Assembly (NCBI GenBank): GCA_947446815.1
Contig: CANFGT010000004.1
Span: 102,415 to 166,414, forward strand
Direction of reading: 5' to 3'
Origin: Acidimicrobiaceae bacterium
GTDB lineage: Bacteria > Actinomycetota > Acidimicrobiia > Acidimicrobiales > Ilumatobacteraceae
DNA: 64,000 nt
Numbering within the stretch: the stretch's first letter is position 1; each line of letters starts with the position of its first letter. A program made the translations under genes and the position numbers. The notes under the pieces are model-generated. The model ran no database searches. It was not told where the DNA came from and saw only the letters and a program-made list of their open reading frames with translations. This document shows, piece after piece, positions 1-9,067 of this stretch.

Positions 1-1380
1 TGGGGTTGGTGGCCCCTTGCACTTGTCGGTATTGCTTGGTACGGACGAATCGCTGAAGAGCGGCGTGACGAACAGGCATTCATCACTGCTTTCATTTTTG
101 CGCTCGGTTGGTTTCTTCCGCCGCTTGCGTGGATGTGGTTTCTTACTATCCCTGGCTATTTCCTCGCCGTGGCACTCTTCGCATCTCTCCATGGAATTGC
201 AGCAGTAATTGCACACAAGCTTGGAAATACACAACGTTCACATATTTCCGCACTGATTATTTGTCATGCATTAGTTGAAACGCTTCGTTTGTCATGGCCA
301 TTCGGCGGCGTACCTCTTGCGACTCTTTCAATTTCGCAAGCATCAAGTCCCATCGCTGCATTGTCTCCCTATGTCGGAGCTATTGGCATCTCTGTTGTTG
401 TTTTATGGATATCGCTCACGCCGCGAAAAATCCGTGTGATTGCAATTGTTCTTGTATTCATTGGTCTTGCAAATGGATGGGACGGAACATCCGACACAAC
501 ACAAAAGGTGCAGCTCGCTTTTGTGCAAGGTGGCGGTCAACAAGGCACACACGCCATCAACACCGACCCGAAGATTGTCTTCAATCGTCATCTCGCAGCG
601 ACACGACTATTACACCCATCCACAAAACGCACTGCTGTGATCTGGCCCGAAGATGTCATCGACATCAACGACAACAAGAAGTTCATTCATAGTCCAGAAT
701 TTGATTCGGTTCTTGCGGAATCACAACGACTGAATGTTCCCATCGTTGTGGGCATTACAGAAGACGTCGTACCCAACACGTTTACTAACGCCGTTGTCGT
801 TGTTAACCCCGATGGTCGTGTCTCAAGTCGTTACGACAAAGTGCGTCGAGTTCCTTTTGGTGAATACATGCCCGGAAGAGATCTTTTCGCTGCCCTCGGA
901 ATCACCACTCGTCTCTTGCCAAGAGACGCAGTTGCAGGCGACACTCGTGCATCCATCGAGATTGCTGGAACAATCGTTGCGGTCCCTATCTCGTGGGAGG
1001 TCTTCTTCGGAGGACGCACAAATGAAGGTGTCGCCGATGGCGCGGGATACATCATTAACCCAACGAACGGCGCCAGTTACACCGGAACCCTTCTGCAAAC
1101 CGAGCAGATTGCTGCGTCGCGTCTTCGTGCCCGCGAACAGGGTCGCTGGGTCGTGCAGGTATCTCCCACTGGTTTCAGTGCCTTCATCGGACCAGATGGT
1201 CATGTCTATGACCGAACAGCAGTGTCAGAGCGATCAGTAGTCGAGCGCACCTTCGCTGTACGAACAGGACGCACGCCCTACTCGCGTTTAGGGAATGGGG
1301 TCTACATTGCCCTGCTCATCGCAGGATTCTTTCTCCTGGCCAGGCGTCGCGCCCGAGCCATTCGGCGGGGTGCCAGTTAG
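1..1380 (+). CDS. lnt: Apolipoprotein N-acyltransferase, 5'-truncated by the window edge
   Basis: The reading frame is already open at base 1, with a typical Lnt membrane segment (WWPLALVGIAWY), so the start lies outside the window. Lnt transfers an acyl chain to the N-terminal Cys of lipoproteins at the outer face of the membrane. Several hydrophobic helices are followed by a nitrilase-fold (C-N hydrolase) domain and a last helix before an Arg-rich tail. Of the nitrilase triad, Glu (WPED, near base 655) and Lys (YDKVRRVPFGEYMP, near base 838) are present. The usual nucleophile Cys of the ICYE motif is Ser here (ISWE, Ser codon 991-993). The family call is firm; whether the enzyme works as a classical Lnt is open. 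A lipoprotein is encoded nearby (6663-7853). A glycosyltransferase gene starts 12 bases after the stop, probably in the same transcript. Confidence 0.9.
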   Translation, partial: WGWWPLALVGIAWYGRIAEERRDEQAFITAFIFALGWFLPPLAWMWFLTIPGYFLAVALFASLHGIAAVIAHKLGNTQRSHISALIICHALVETLRLSWPFGGVPLATLSISQASSPIAALSPYVGAIGISVVVLWISLTPRKIRVIAIVLVFIGLANGWDGTSDTTQKVQLAFVQGGGQQGTHAINTDPKIVFNRHLAATRLLHPSTKRTAVIWPEDVIDINDNKKFIHSPEFDSVLAESQRLNVPIVVGITEDVVPNTFTNAVVVVNPDGRVSSRYDKVRRVPFGEYMPGRDLFAALGITTRLLPRDAVAGDTRASIEIAGTIVAVPISWEVFFGGRTNEGVADGAGYIINPTNGASYTGTLLQTEQIAASRLRAREQGRWVVQVSPTGFSAFIGPDGHVYDRTAVSERSVVERTFAVRTGRTPYSRLGNGVYIALLIAGFFLLARRRARAIRRGAS

Positions 1381-1392
1381 CCTCAATCGCCT

Positions 1393-2679
1393 ATGTCAGG
1401 CGCGTACGACCCCAACGGCCCTTTGCGCATTGCGTATCTCACCTATCGAGGGAAACCGCACGTGGGTGGCCAGGGTGTGTACACCCGTCACCTCACCAAG
1501 GCGCTCGTCGACCTGGGCCATTCAGTCGAAGTATTCGGTGGCCAGCCCTACCCCGTGCTTGACGACCGCATTGAGATGCACAAGTTGCCAAGCCTCGATC
1601 TCTTTAACGACCAGTACCCCGGTCGTATCCCTGGCTATTGGGAAATTAAAAGTTGGCCCGACTTCGTTGAAATGGTCCGTTTGTTTCGTGGGCAATTTGC
1701 CGAGCCGCTCACATTCAGCAAGCGCGTGTACGGTGAACTAAAAACTCGCGTCAATGATTTTGATCTCGTGCATGACAATCAGTGCCTCGGCTATGACATC
1801 TTGAAGATCGAAAAGATCATCCCCACCATCGTGACTTTGCATCATCCCATTACGCGGGACCGCGAGTTGGAGATGACGCATGCCGCAACGCCGAAGCGTC
1901 GTCGATCTTTAAAGCGTTGGTATTCCTTTGTTGAAATGCAAGGACAAGTTGCCAGCAAGATGCCCCGCATTGTTGTGGTGAGCGAGAACAGCATTAACGA
2001 CATCAACAAAGACATGGGTGTTGAGCGCGACCGCATGCGTCTTGTTCCTGTCGGCGTCGATCCTGATCTGTTCAAGCCTCTCAACAATGTTGCTCGTAAG
2101 CCAGGCCAACTCATCACCACTGCATCTGCCGACGTTGCACTCAAGGGTCTTTCTTTCTTGTTGGAAGCAATGGCACAGTTACGCAAAGAGCGTGACGTAC
2201 GCCTAACCATCATTGGCAAGCCACGTCCTGGCCACAGCATGGACCTCATTGAGTCATTGGGCCTCAAACCACACATCGACTTCGTGTCCGGTGTCAGCGA
2301 TGAGCGCATTGTTGAGTTATATGCAGAAGCAGAACTCGCAGTCGTCCCCAGCCTGTATGAAGGATTCAGCCTTCCGGCCATTGAGGCGATGAGCACAGGC
2401 ATCTGCCTTGTTGCAACTGACGGTGGAGCGCTTCCCGAAGTCACAGGTACTGACGGTGAAACTGTTCTGCAGTGCCCCGCCGGAAATGCAGAAGCGCTCG
2501 CTGCTGCCATTCGCCGCGGTCTTGACAGTGCAGAACTTCGAGCGCGTGTCGGCGAAGCCGGACGTCAGCGTGTTGTGTCACGTTGGAGTTGGAGGCACTG
2601 CGCTGCACTCACAGTCGATCAGTACCGCGAAGTCCTCGAGATGCCACACAATCAAGCCAAGCTGCAGAAGCGGGGATAA
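1393..2679 (+). CDS. GT4-family glycosyltransferase
   Basis: A 428-residue retaining glycosyltransferase with GT-B fold. The N-terminal half starts with a Gly-rich donor/acceptor loop (GGQGVYTRHL, near residue 25). The C-terminal half carries the GT4 sugar-nucleotide motif EGFSLPAIEAMSTG with its paired Glu residues (near residue 325) and the usual KGLSFLLEAMA segment. It most likely adds a sugar from a nucleotide donor to a lipid or polysaccharide at the cytoplasmic membrane face. The acceptor cannot be read from sequence. It lies between lnt and a methyltransferase gene that begins 4 bases after its stop, so it belongs to a tight envelope-type gene set. Confidence 0.88.
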   Translation: MSGAYDPNGPLRIAYLTYRGKPHVGGQGVYTRHLTKALVDLGHSVEVFGGQPYPVLDDRIEMHKLPSLDLFNDQYPGRIPGYWEIKSWPDFVEMVRLFRGQFAEPLTFSKRVYGELKTRVNDFDLVHDNQCLGYDILKIEKIIPTIVTLHHPITRDRELEMTHAATPKRRRSLKRWYSFVEMQGQVASKMPRIVVVSENSINDINKDMGVERDRMRLVPVGVDPDLFKPLNNVARKPGQLITTASADVALKGLSFLLEAMAQLRKERDVRLTIIGKPRPGHSMDLIESLGLKPHIDFVSGVSDERIVELYAEAELAVVPSLYEGFSLPAIEAMSTGICLVATDGGALPEVTGTDGETVLQCPAGNAEALAAAIRRGLDSAELRARVGEAGRQRVVSRWSWRHCAALTVDQYREVLEMPHNQAKLQKRG

Positions 2680-2683
2680 CTCC

Positions 2684-3421
2684 ATGCTCACTATTCGATT
2701 CAATACTCTCGGTCTTCGCCCCGGCGACAAATTCCTTGACGCTGGTGCAGGCTTCGGTCGTCATGCCTTCGAAGCAGCGCGTCAAGGCGCCACTGTCTAT
2801 GCACTTGACTGGGCACAAGAAGAAGTGGTCGGCACACGCGCGGTTTTTGGCGGCATGGTGCATGAACATGAAATCCCTCGTGCCAACTTCGGAGGAGTCC
2901 TTCGCGGTGATGCAACTCGTTTGCCATTCCCCGATAACACCTTTGATTGCGTCGTCACATCTGAAGTTCTCGAACACATTCAAGATGACGTCACCGCAAT
3001 CTCCGAATTACACCGCGTACTCAAGCCAGGCGGATCATTGGGCGTCACCGTTCCCACATGGTGGCCAGAAAAAATCAACTGGATGTTATCTGATGAATAT
3101 CACGCACCAAAGAGCGTTGGCGGCCACGTGCGCATTTACTCTGCAACAGAGTTGAAAGCAAAGCTTCGTTCTGCAGGTCTTGATGTTCGCGCATCACATC
3201 ACGCACATGCATTGCATTCCCCGTACTGGTGGTTGAAATGCGCCGTTGGTCCCCGCAATGACGATCATCCGATGGTCGCGAAGTATCGCAAACTTTTGGA
3301 ATGGGACATCATTGAAGGTCCAAAGTCCATGCGCATCGCTGAGCGAGTTCTCAGCCCCGTCATGGGTAAGAGCTTCATCGTGTATTCCACAAAGCCAGTA
3401 ACTGCGGGTGTGCACTCATGA
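2684..3421 (+). CDS. Class I SAM-dependent methyltransferase
   Basis: A 245-residue Rossmann methyltransferase. Motif I is FLDAGAGFGRHAFEA near residue 18, motif II is the acidic strand end (ALDW), and the post-motif FDCVVTSEVLEHI and VLKPGGSLGVTVP segments follow, as in the ubiE/Methyltransf_11 group. The frame is open well upstream, but the ATG at 2684, four bases past the preceding stop, fits the family N-terminus. The 3' end overlaps the next gene by ATGA, so translation is coupled to the toroid protein. The substrate is unknown; the context suggests a glycan or glycolipid intermediate. Confidence 0.85.
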   Translation: MLTIRFNTLGLRPGDKFLDAGAGFGRHAFEAARQGATVYALDWAQEEVVGTRAVFGGMVHEHEIPRANFGGVLRGDATRLPFPDNTFDCVVTSEVLEHIQDDVTAISELHRVLKPGGSLGVTVPTWWPEKINWMLSDEYHAPKSVGGHVRIYSATELKAKLRSAGLDVRASHHAHALHSPYWWLKCAVGPRNDDHPMVAKYRKLLEWDIIEGPKSMRIAERVLSPVMGKSFIVYSTKPVTAGVHS

Positions 3422-4491
3422 CCATGCGCATGCCGCACTTGCCCGGCATCCTCACAACGGCTGACCTTGCGAAAACAGCTGATTCCATTGAGGCTTTACA
3501 GCTCTCTAACGGAATGATTCCGTGGTATCCGAATGGTCATTGTGACCCGTGGAACCACGTAGAGACTGCGATCGCTCTCGACATCATGGGTCGTCATGAT
3601 GCTGCGTTCGCCGCATACACCTGGCTTGCAAATAATCAAGATGCAACGGGTTGGTGGTTCAACTACTACATGCCCGATGGTTCCATTGAAGATCGCAAAC
3701 TCGATACCAACGTCACTGCATACATCGCAGTTGGCGTCTGGGCACACTGGATGTGTACACGTGACACCAAAGCTGTCGCAGCACTATGGCCCACCGTGCG
3801 CAAGGCGCTCAATTGGGTGATGGACATGCAACGCCACGACGGAACTATTACTTGGGCTCGTGAGGTTGACGAAAAACCGTGGGACTATTCACTGCTCACT
3901 GGTTGTTCTTCAATTCGACATGCATTGCATTGCGGTGCAGCTTTAGGAGATCTGTTGAATGACCCGCAGCCGCAATGGACATCTGCAGCTGACGCCATTG
4001 ATCGCATCATCAACACAGATCTCACTGCATTTGAATCAAAAGACCGTTGGGCCATGGACTGGTACTACCCCGTCCTCACCGGCGCGATGACGGGCGTGCG
4101 TGCAAAAGCTCGACTCGCAGAGAGTTGGGACAAGTTCGTTCTCGATGATCGTGGCGTGCGTTGTGTGTTTGACGAACAATGGGTAACAGCAGCCGAGACA
4201 AGTGAATGTTCGATTGCTCATTGTGCGGCAGGTGACCGCGAAACAGCACGTGAGTTGTTGCTGTGGACCATGCCTCACCGTCGCGAAGACGGTGCGTATT
4301 GGACGGGCATTGTGTATCCGTCGGATCCCGATAAGACAATGGTGCACTTCCCCGCCGACGAGTACAGCGCGTACACAGCAGCAGCCATCATCATGGCGGC
4401 AGATGCAATTAGCGGTGGTTCGCCTGCGTCGTCATTGTTCACGAAACCCATGGCGCGCAAGAACGCACACCTTCAAATCTCTGCGCTCTAA
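3418..4491 (+). CDS. Alpha/alpha-toroid (six-hairpin / prenyltransferase-like) protein
   Basis: A 357-residue protein with repeated helical hairpins rich in Trp, His and Asp (for example GMIPWYPNGHCDPWNHVETAIAL and VTAYIAVGVWAHWM). This resembles the alpha/alpha-barrel proteins often annotated as prenyltransferase-like or as six-hairpin glycosidases. No Asp-rich prenyl-diphosphate motif is obvious, so a glycan-binding or glycan-cleaving role is at least as likely. It starts inside the stop of the methyltransferase (ATGA) and converges with the next gene with no spacer. I assign no reaction. Confidence 0.65.
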   Translation: MTMRMPHLPGILTTADLAKTADSIEALQLSNGMIPWYPNGHCDPWNHVETAIALDIMGRHDAAFAAYTWLANNQDATGWWFNYYMPDGSIEDRKLDTNVTAYIAVGVWAHWMCTRDTKAVAALWPTVRKALNWVMDMQRHDGTITWAREVDEKPWDYSLLTGCSSIRHALHCGAALGDLLNDPQPQWTSAADAIDRIINTDLTAFESKDRWAMDWYYPVLTGAMTGVRAKARLAESWDKFVLDDRGVRCVFDEQWVTAAETSECSIAHCAAGDRETARELLLWTMPHRREDGAYWTGIVYPSDPDKTMVHFPADEYSAYTAAAIIMAADAISGGSPASSLFTKPMARKNAHLQISAL

Positions 4492-5127
4492 TTAGATGCG
4501 GCGCAGAATGCGCAACGAGCCTTCAACACCCGTCTCTTCAAACAATCCACTTGCAATCGCTGGCAAGTAGATGTTCTCATAGGGAGGACGGCCACCATCC
4601 GCTGGGTCAGGGAACACATCATGAATCGCAAGTGTTCCACCACGCGCTACACGCGGTGTCCATAACTCGTAATCAAGAGTTGCAGGCTCGACACCATGTC
4701 CACCATCAATAAATAAGAACGCCAATTCTGTTGTCCAATTGCGAGCCACTTTCGGCGAATCACCAACGACAGCAATCACGACATCTGTAAGGCCTGCATC
4801 AACAATCGTGGCGCGAAAACGCGGCAACGTATCCATTCGGCCTGTGCGTTCGTCCACAAGATCTGGCTCATGCCATTCCCACCCTGGCTGATTCTCTTCG
4901 CTGCCCATGTGATGATCAACGGCATACAGCGCGCGCCCAGAGTCACGTGCAGCGCCACCTAACCACACCGTGGAACGACCGCAATAGGAACCCACTTCAA
5001 GAAATGGTCCTGCGGCATTTGATGCAGCTATAACGGCAGCGTCGTATAGCGCGTCACCTTCGTTCTCTGGCATGAATCCGCGTGCCGCTAACGCATGTTC
5101 ACGCAATGTTGAATTCAGACTCACCAT
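4492..5127 (-). CDS. SAM-dependent methyltransferase (Methyltransf_24 type)
   Basis: About 211 residues. The SAM-binding loop FLEVGSYCGRSTVWLG lies near residue 42, an acidic strand-end ALYAVDHH follows, and a later FLFIDGGHGVEPATLDYELW block is typical of Methyltransf_24/cephalosporin-hydroxylase-like O-methyltransferases. The ATG at 5127 is preferred over an upstream TTG because GGGA precedes it. It overlaps the nitroreductase stop by 7 bases, so the two genes are probably cotranscribed. It ends head-to-head with the toroid gene. The acceptor is unknown. Confidence 0.8.
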   Translation of the reverse strand: MVSLNSTLREHALAARGFMPENEGDALYDAAVIAASNAAGPFLEVGSYCGRSTVWLGGAARDSGRALYAVDHHMGSEENQPGWEWHEPDLVDERTGRMDTLPRFRATIVDAGLTDVVIAVVGDSPKVARNWTTELAFLFIDGGHGVEPATLDYELWTPRVARGGTLAIHDVFPDPADGGRPPYENIYLPAIASGLFEETGVEGSLRILRRI

Positions 5128-5780
5128 GTATCCCAATGAATAATGCTGTCGGCATCTGGACGAGCAGCAGATTTAAAATCAGTGCCCTTGGTGTACGCAA
5201 GTGGCGACAAACACGCTTGCTGCACAGTGTCAAAGGGAATACCAACGATGTCAGCGACTTGCTGTTCCATCATGAGATGAACAGTGGTCCATGCAGTGCC
5301 TAAACCACGTGCGCGTGCAGCCAACATGAAACTCCACATGGCGGGCAATACATTGCCCATCATTGATGCAGCCATCATTGCGGGGGCGCCTTCAACGCGT
5401 GAGCCCACGTTGCAGGCAAGTACTAATGCAGGCGCATCACCCATGTGCTCACCAAGAAAGTCAGCCGATGATGCTGATCGCGACTGTTGAGCATTCTCCG
5501 CATCATTGCTCTTCTCGATAGAACCGATGTAGATGCCATCGAGTGATCGGTAGATCTCGTAGCACTGGCGATACACCTCACCGATTGCCTTGCGTTTTGC
5601 TTCATCACGCACCACAACAAACTGCATCGTCATGTTGTTGGAACCTGATGGTGACTGCATTGCAATCTCCACACATTCTCGGATGACGGAATCCTCCACG
5701 GGGCGATCAAAGTCCAAACGCTTTCGTACTGCACGAGTTGTTGTGAGTAATTGGTCAGCATCCAACGGTAAAAGAGCCAT
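5121..5780 (-). CDS. Nitroreductase-family FMN oxidoreductase
   Basis: A 219-residue flavoprotein of the nitroreductase fold. Near the N-terminus it has the TRAVRKRLDF FMN-phosphate-binding Arg cluster and the AMQSPSGSNNMTMQFVVV strand. Near residue 165 it has the ARARGLGTAWTT helix usual for the dimer and FMN site. Such enzymes use NAD(P)H to reduce nitro groups, quinones or flavins, or act on specialised substrates. The gene is divergent from the thioesterase gene, with their starts about 20 bases apart, and is followed by an overlapping methyltransferase gene. Confidence 0.85.
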   Translation of the reverse strand: MALLPLDADQLLTTTRAVRKRLDFDRPVEDSVIRECVEIAMQSPSGSNNMTMQFVVVRDEAKRKAIGEVYRQCYEIYRSLDGIYIGSIEKSNDAENAQQSRSASSADFLGEHMGDAPALVLACNVGSRVEGAPAMMAASMMGNVLPAMWSFMLAARARGLGTAWTTVHLMMEQQVADIVGIPFDTVQQACLSPLAYTKGTDFKSAARPDADSIIHWDTW

Positions 5781-5802
5781 GAAACGACCCTACTATGGGG
5801 TG

Positions 5803-6663
5803 ATGGCCAGCCCTCTTGACGCACTTGTATCCCTGCTTGACCTAGAAGTCATTGAAGTCAACATCTTTCGAGGGAATTCCCCTGAAGAAAATGCGGTGCG
5901 AGTCTTTGGTGGACAAGTCGCTGGACAATCACTTGTTGCTGCCTCACGCACGGTGGACGAACCATCTCGACATGTCCATTCATTGCACGCCTACTTTTTG
6001 CGACCTGGAGACCCGGGTGCACCCATTCTGTACGAAGTTGATCGTCTACGTGATGGCCGCAGTTTCACAACACGTCGCGTTGTCGCCATTCAACACGGCG
6101 AAGTCATCTTCAACCTGCAGGCAAGTTTCCATGCGTCAGAGCCCGGCCTTGATTGGCAAATTTCCGCGCCATTGAATCTTCCGAACCCAGAGACTCTCCC
6201 CGACTTCAAGACCCGAATGGAACCATTCAAGGAGCAGATGGGCGAATGGTACGACAAGCCTCGCCCTATTGACCTTCGTTACATCAACGGCTCGCCATTT
6301 GAACGCCAAGGCGTTGAAAGCAATGGTCAACAAGTGTGGTTGCGAGCCGATGGTGCATTGCCAGAGGATCCCGTTCTCCATGCGTGTATTGCCACCTATG
6401 CCAGCGACATGACTCTTCTCGACACCACGTTGTTGCCTCACGGCTTGGGCTGGAATGAGGGCGGCGTACAGATGGCCAGCCTCGACCATGCGATGTGGTT
6501 TCATCGACCATTCCGTGCAGACGACTGGCATCTGTACGATCAGCGCGCGATTTCCACGTCGAATGCTCGGGGTCTCGCTGGTGGATCTATTTACACAAAG
6601 GATGGCCACCTTGCCGTCACTGTTGTGCAAGAGGGTCTTATTCGCGTGAAGCCTGCCGAATAA
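5803..6663 (+). CDS. tesB: Acyl-CoA thioesterase II
   Basis: 286 residues with two tandem hotdog domains, the usual TesB length. The N-terminal part contains VFGGQVAGQSLVAA and LHAYFLRPGD; the C-terminal part contains ASLDHAMWFHRPFRADDWHLY and the Ser-rich ARGLAGGSIYT end. TesB enzymes hydrolyse medium- and long-chain acyl-CoA to free acid and CoA in the cytosol. The ATG at 5803 (MASPLDAL) matches the family start; an in-frame ATG at 5779 is the alternative. The stop overlaps the next start (TAATG), coupling it to the lipoprotein gene. Confidence 0.9.
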   Translation: MASPLDALVSLLDLEVIEVNIFRGNSPEENAVRVFGGQVAGQSLVAASRTVDEPSRHVHSLHAYFLRPGDPGAPILYEVDRLRDGRSFTTRRVVAIQHGEVIFNLQASFHASEPGLDWQISAPLNLPNPETLPDFKTRMEPFKEQMGEWYDKPRPIDLRYINGSPFERQGVESNGQQVWLRADGALPEDPVLHACIATYASDMTLLDTTLLPHGLGWNEGGVQMASLDHAMWFHRPFRADDWHLYDQRAISTSNARGLAGGSIYTKDGHLAVTVVQEGLIRVKPAE

Positions 6664-7853
6664 TGCGTCGTTGGGCGCCAGTCCTCTGCGCGCTCGCGTT
6701 GACGGCATGTTCACAAAACACCAACGCACCATCTTCCAGCGACGTCACCACCACAACTCCGAATATTGCTGTTTCATATTCCTCCCATCTGATTGGCAAA
6801 CTCGACGGCGTCGTCGATCTTGTTGAACGTTCGGCCGCAGACAATTGGTTTTATGTCGTCTCTCAGAAGGGAACCATCGAACGTTGGACTCGAGATGGAC
6901 AGCGAATCGACACTGTCCTTGATATCTCTGCGATGACTCATCCTGAGGGTGAGCAAGGACTTCTCGGATTTGCCGTGCGTCATCTCTCTTCAAAAACTGA
7001 TGCATTCATCAACTACACGAATACCGAAGGTGACACCGTTATCGCATGGATAGCCGTGAATGATGATGGAACTCTCGACAACTCCAGCAGTATCGCAGGA
7101 ACAGAATTTCTCACTATCAAGCAGCCATATGCCAATCACAATGGCGGCGGCTTGGCAATCGGCCCCGACAACTTTCTCTACATCGGCACTGGTGATGGCG
7201 GAAGTGCAAATGACCCAGAGCACCGTGCACTTGATACTTCATCTCTCTTGGGCAAGATTCTTCGCATTGACCCCAACAACATCGACGGTGTCGGCAATGA
7301 GGGCTACACCATCCCTTCCGATAATCCCTACATCGATGTAGCCGGAGCACGGCCGGAGATCTGGTCAATTGGTGTCCGCAATCCGTGGCGTTTCACCTTT
7401 GATTCATTCGGAAATCTATGGATAGCCGACGTGGGGCAGAACTCATGGGAAGAAATCAATGTTGCCCGAGGAACCAGGCATGAAGGCGGCGGTAAAGGCC
7501 TCAGTTTTGGGTGGAGCGCCTACGAAGGGAACCACCGATTCAATTCCGATGTTCTTGCGCCAAACTCCGTCAAGCCCGTCTTTGAGTACCCCCACGAAAA
7601 TGGCGCTTGTTCTATTTCTGGCGGCGCCATCGGGACTAACACTTCCACTATGGGCCGGGCTGGCTGGTTTTACTTCGGTGATTACTGCACCGGAACTGTG
7701 TCTGCCATCCTCACCGACGGAACCGTGACGGTCGCAAATGAAGAAGTTCTGACGGGTTTAGGAAACATCACGGCCATTCGCTCAACGCGCGATGCGTTAT
7801 ATGTGTTGTCGCAATCAGGTGAAGTGCGTCAACTAATTGTGACGCGAAAGTAA
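6663..7853 (+). CDS. PQQ-dependent sugar dehydrogenase-like lipoprotein
   Basis: 396 residues. A short signal peptide ends in a lipobox (LTAC near residue 16), so the protein is predicted to be lipid-anchored outside the membrane. The rest is a six-bladed propeller of the glucose/sorbosone dehydrogenase family. Diagnostic segments are EQGLLGFAVR, NHNGGGLAIGPDNFLYIGTGDGG, LLGKILRIDP, IWSIGVRNPWRFTFD and DVGQNSWEEIN. Homologues oxidise aldose sugars with PQQ and Ca2+. No PQQ biosynthesis gene is in the window, so the cofactor must come from elsewhere or from outside the cell. It is coupled by TAATG to tesB, and its stop abuts the convergent mreB stop. Confidence 0.88.
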   Translation: MRRWAPVLCALALTACSQNTNAPSSSDVTTTTPNIAVSYSSHLIGKLDGVVDLVERSAADNWFYVVSQKGTIERWTRDGQRIDTVLDISAMTHPEGEQGLLGFAVRHLSSKTDAFINYTNTEGDTVIAWIAVNDDGTLDNSSSIAGTEFLTIKQPYANHNGGGLAIGPDNFLYIGTGDGGSANDPEHRALDTSSLLGKILRIDPNNIDGVGNEGYTIPSDNPYIDVAGARPEIWSIGVRNPWRFTFDSFGNLWIADVGQNSWEEINVARGTRHEGGGKGLSFGWSAYEGNHRFNSDVLAPNSVKPVFEYPHENGACSISGGAIGTNTSTMGRAGWFYFGDYCTGTVSAILTDGTVTVANEEVLTGLGNITAIRSTRDALYVLSQSGEVRQLIVTRK

Positions 7854-8858
7854 CTAGCGACGCGCACCCATGAACATGCCACGCAGAGCTTGGTAGTTCT
7901 CAATACAGTGACCCGCTCCAAGCACAACTGCTTCCAGTGGTTGTGGCGACATTTTCACCGGCACTTGGGTTTCGCGTTGAATGCGTTGTGCAAGACCTCG
8001 CAACATTCCGCCACCTCCAACGAGATACATGCCGCGTGCCAAGAAATCTTGTGCAAGCTCGGGCGGTGCCTTCGCCAAGCAACGCTTCACCGACAACACC
8101 ATTGCCGCCACTGGTTCGTCAATTGCAAAACGAACTTCTTCTGCAGTGAGGCGAACCGTCTTAGGCAAACCGGTCACTAAGTCTCGACCACGAATATCTG
8201 CGCTGCGATCGTCAGGGCCGGGTTCAGCCGAACCAATTTGAATTTTGATTTCTTCTGCCGTGCGCTCACCAATTGCAACGCCATGTTCACGACGCACGTA
8301 GTTCTGGATCGCTGCGTCAATATCAAAACTTCCGACGCGAATCGCTTCAAGTGCAACAACACCACCGAGGCTGATGACTGCTGTCTCTGTAGTGCCACCA
8401 CCGATGTCAATCACCATGTTTCCGACGGGCTCGTCGATCGGAAGGTTCGCACCAATCGCAGCGGCCATCGGCTGTTCAATAAGTTGTGCATCGGAAGCAC
8501 CAGCGCGGCGAGTTGCGTCGGTGACAGCACGACGCTCGACTTCAGTAATGGCCGACGGCACACAAATAACGACCTTGGGACGGGTGAACCGCGAGACGCC
8601 AACACGCTGTAAAAGCAGGCGAATCATGCGTTCTGTGATGTCAAAGTCTGTGATTGCGCCACCACGCAATGGGCGCACCGCCACGATGTAGCTCGGCGTA
8701 CGACCAATCATGTCCCAGGCCTCATGACCCGTTGCCAACACTTCGCCGGACTGACGATTCACTGCAATAACGGATGGTTCGTTGAGAACGATGCCACGAC
8801 CTTTCATGTACACCAGCGTGTTCGCTGTGCCGAGGTCGATTGCAAGGTCACGTGCCAT
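7854..8858 (-). CDS. mreB: Rod-shape actin homologue MreB
   Basis: 334 residues with the actin-fold nucleotide site: phosphate 1 DLGTANTLVY (residue 5 on), phosphate 2 DIGGGTTETAV (near residue 155) and adenosine YLVGGGGMLRGLAQRI (near residue 285). MreB polymerises under the membrane and guides lateral wall synthesis. The start at 8858 is supported by a TAATG overlap with the preceding small membrane protein; an in-frame ATG 12 bases further upstream is less likely. No mreC, mreD, pbp2 or rodA is adjacent. Its partner genes here are a one-helix membrane protein and moaE. Confidence 0.93.
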   Translation of the reverse strand: MARDLAIDLGTANTLVYMKGRGIVLNEPSVIAVNRQSGEVLATGHEAWDMIGRTPSYIVAVRPLRGGAITDFDITERMIRLLLQRVGVSRFTRPKVVICVPSAITEVERRAVTDATRRAGASDAQLIEQPMAAAIGANLPIDEPVGNMVIDIGGGTTETAVISLGGVVALEAIRVGSFDIDAAIQNYVRREHGVAIGERTAEEIKIQIGSAEPGPDDRSADIRGRDLVTGLPKTVRLTAEEVRFAIDEPVAAMVLSVKRCLAKAPPELAQDFLARGMYLVGGGGMLRGLAQRIQRETQVPVKMSPQPLEAVVLGAGHCIENYQALRGMFMGARR

Positions 8859-9067
8859 TAGCGGCTCCACCGATCATCTGAATTGTTGTGGTGAACAGAA
8901 TTACGACGCGCTTCGGGCGAGAGCGCATCAATGTGTCGACGGAACTGCGCGATGCCATCGTCGATCCGGCTCTTGCGATTATCGAGATACACAAGAACTA
9001 ATAAAGTTCCACCCGACACCACTGCCATGAACGTAAAGAAACTTGTGATGAATGACATTGCAATCAT
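8858..9067 (-). CDS. Small one-helix membrane protein between moaE and mreB
   Basis: A 69-residue protein with one N-terminal hydrophobic helix (about residues 5-28, SFFTFMAVVSGGTLLVLVYL) and a charged, probably cytoplasmic tail. Its start overlaps the moaE stop by ATGA and its stop overlaps the mreB start by TAATG. Such tight packing on both sides is strong evidence that it is a real gene. I recognise no family. A membrane tether or modulator of MreB is a position-based guess only. Confidence 0.75.
   Translation of the reverse strand: MIAMSFITSFFTFMAVVSGGTLLVLVYLDNRKSRIDDGIAQFRRHIDALSPEARRNSVHHNNSDDRWSR

Noticed and set aside
1842..2510. 222-codon open frame on the minus strand inside the GT4 gene
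   Set aside because: Antisense to a clear glycosyltransferase; composition is Ser/Arg-rich as expected for a shadow.
2408..2683. Upstream extension of the first methyltransferase frame
   Set aside because: It would overlap the GT4 gene by 270 bases; the methyltransferase fold starts at the ATG at 2684.
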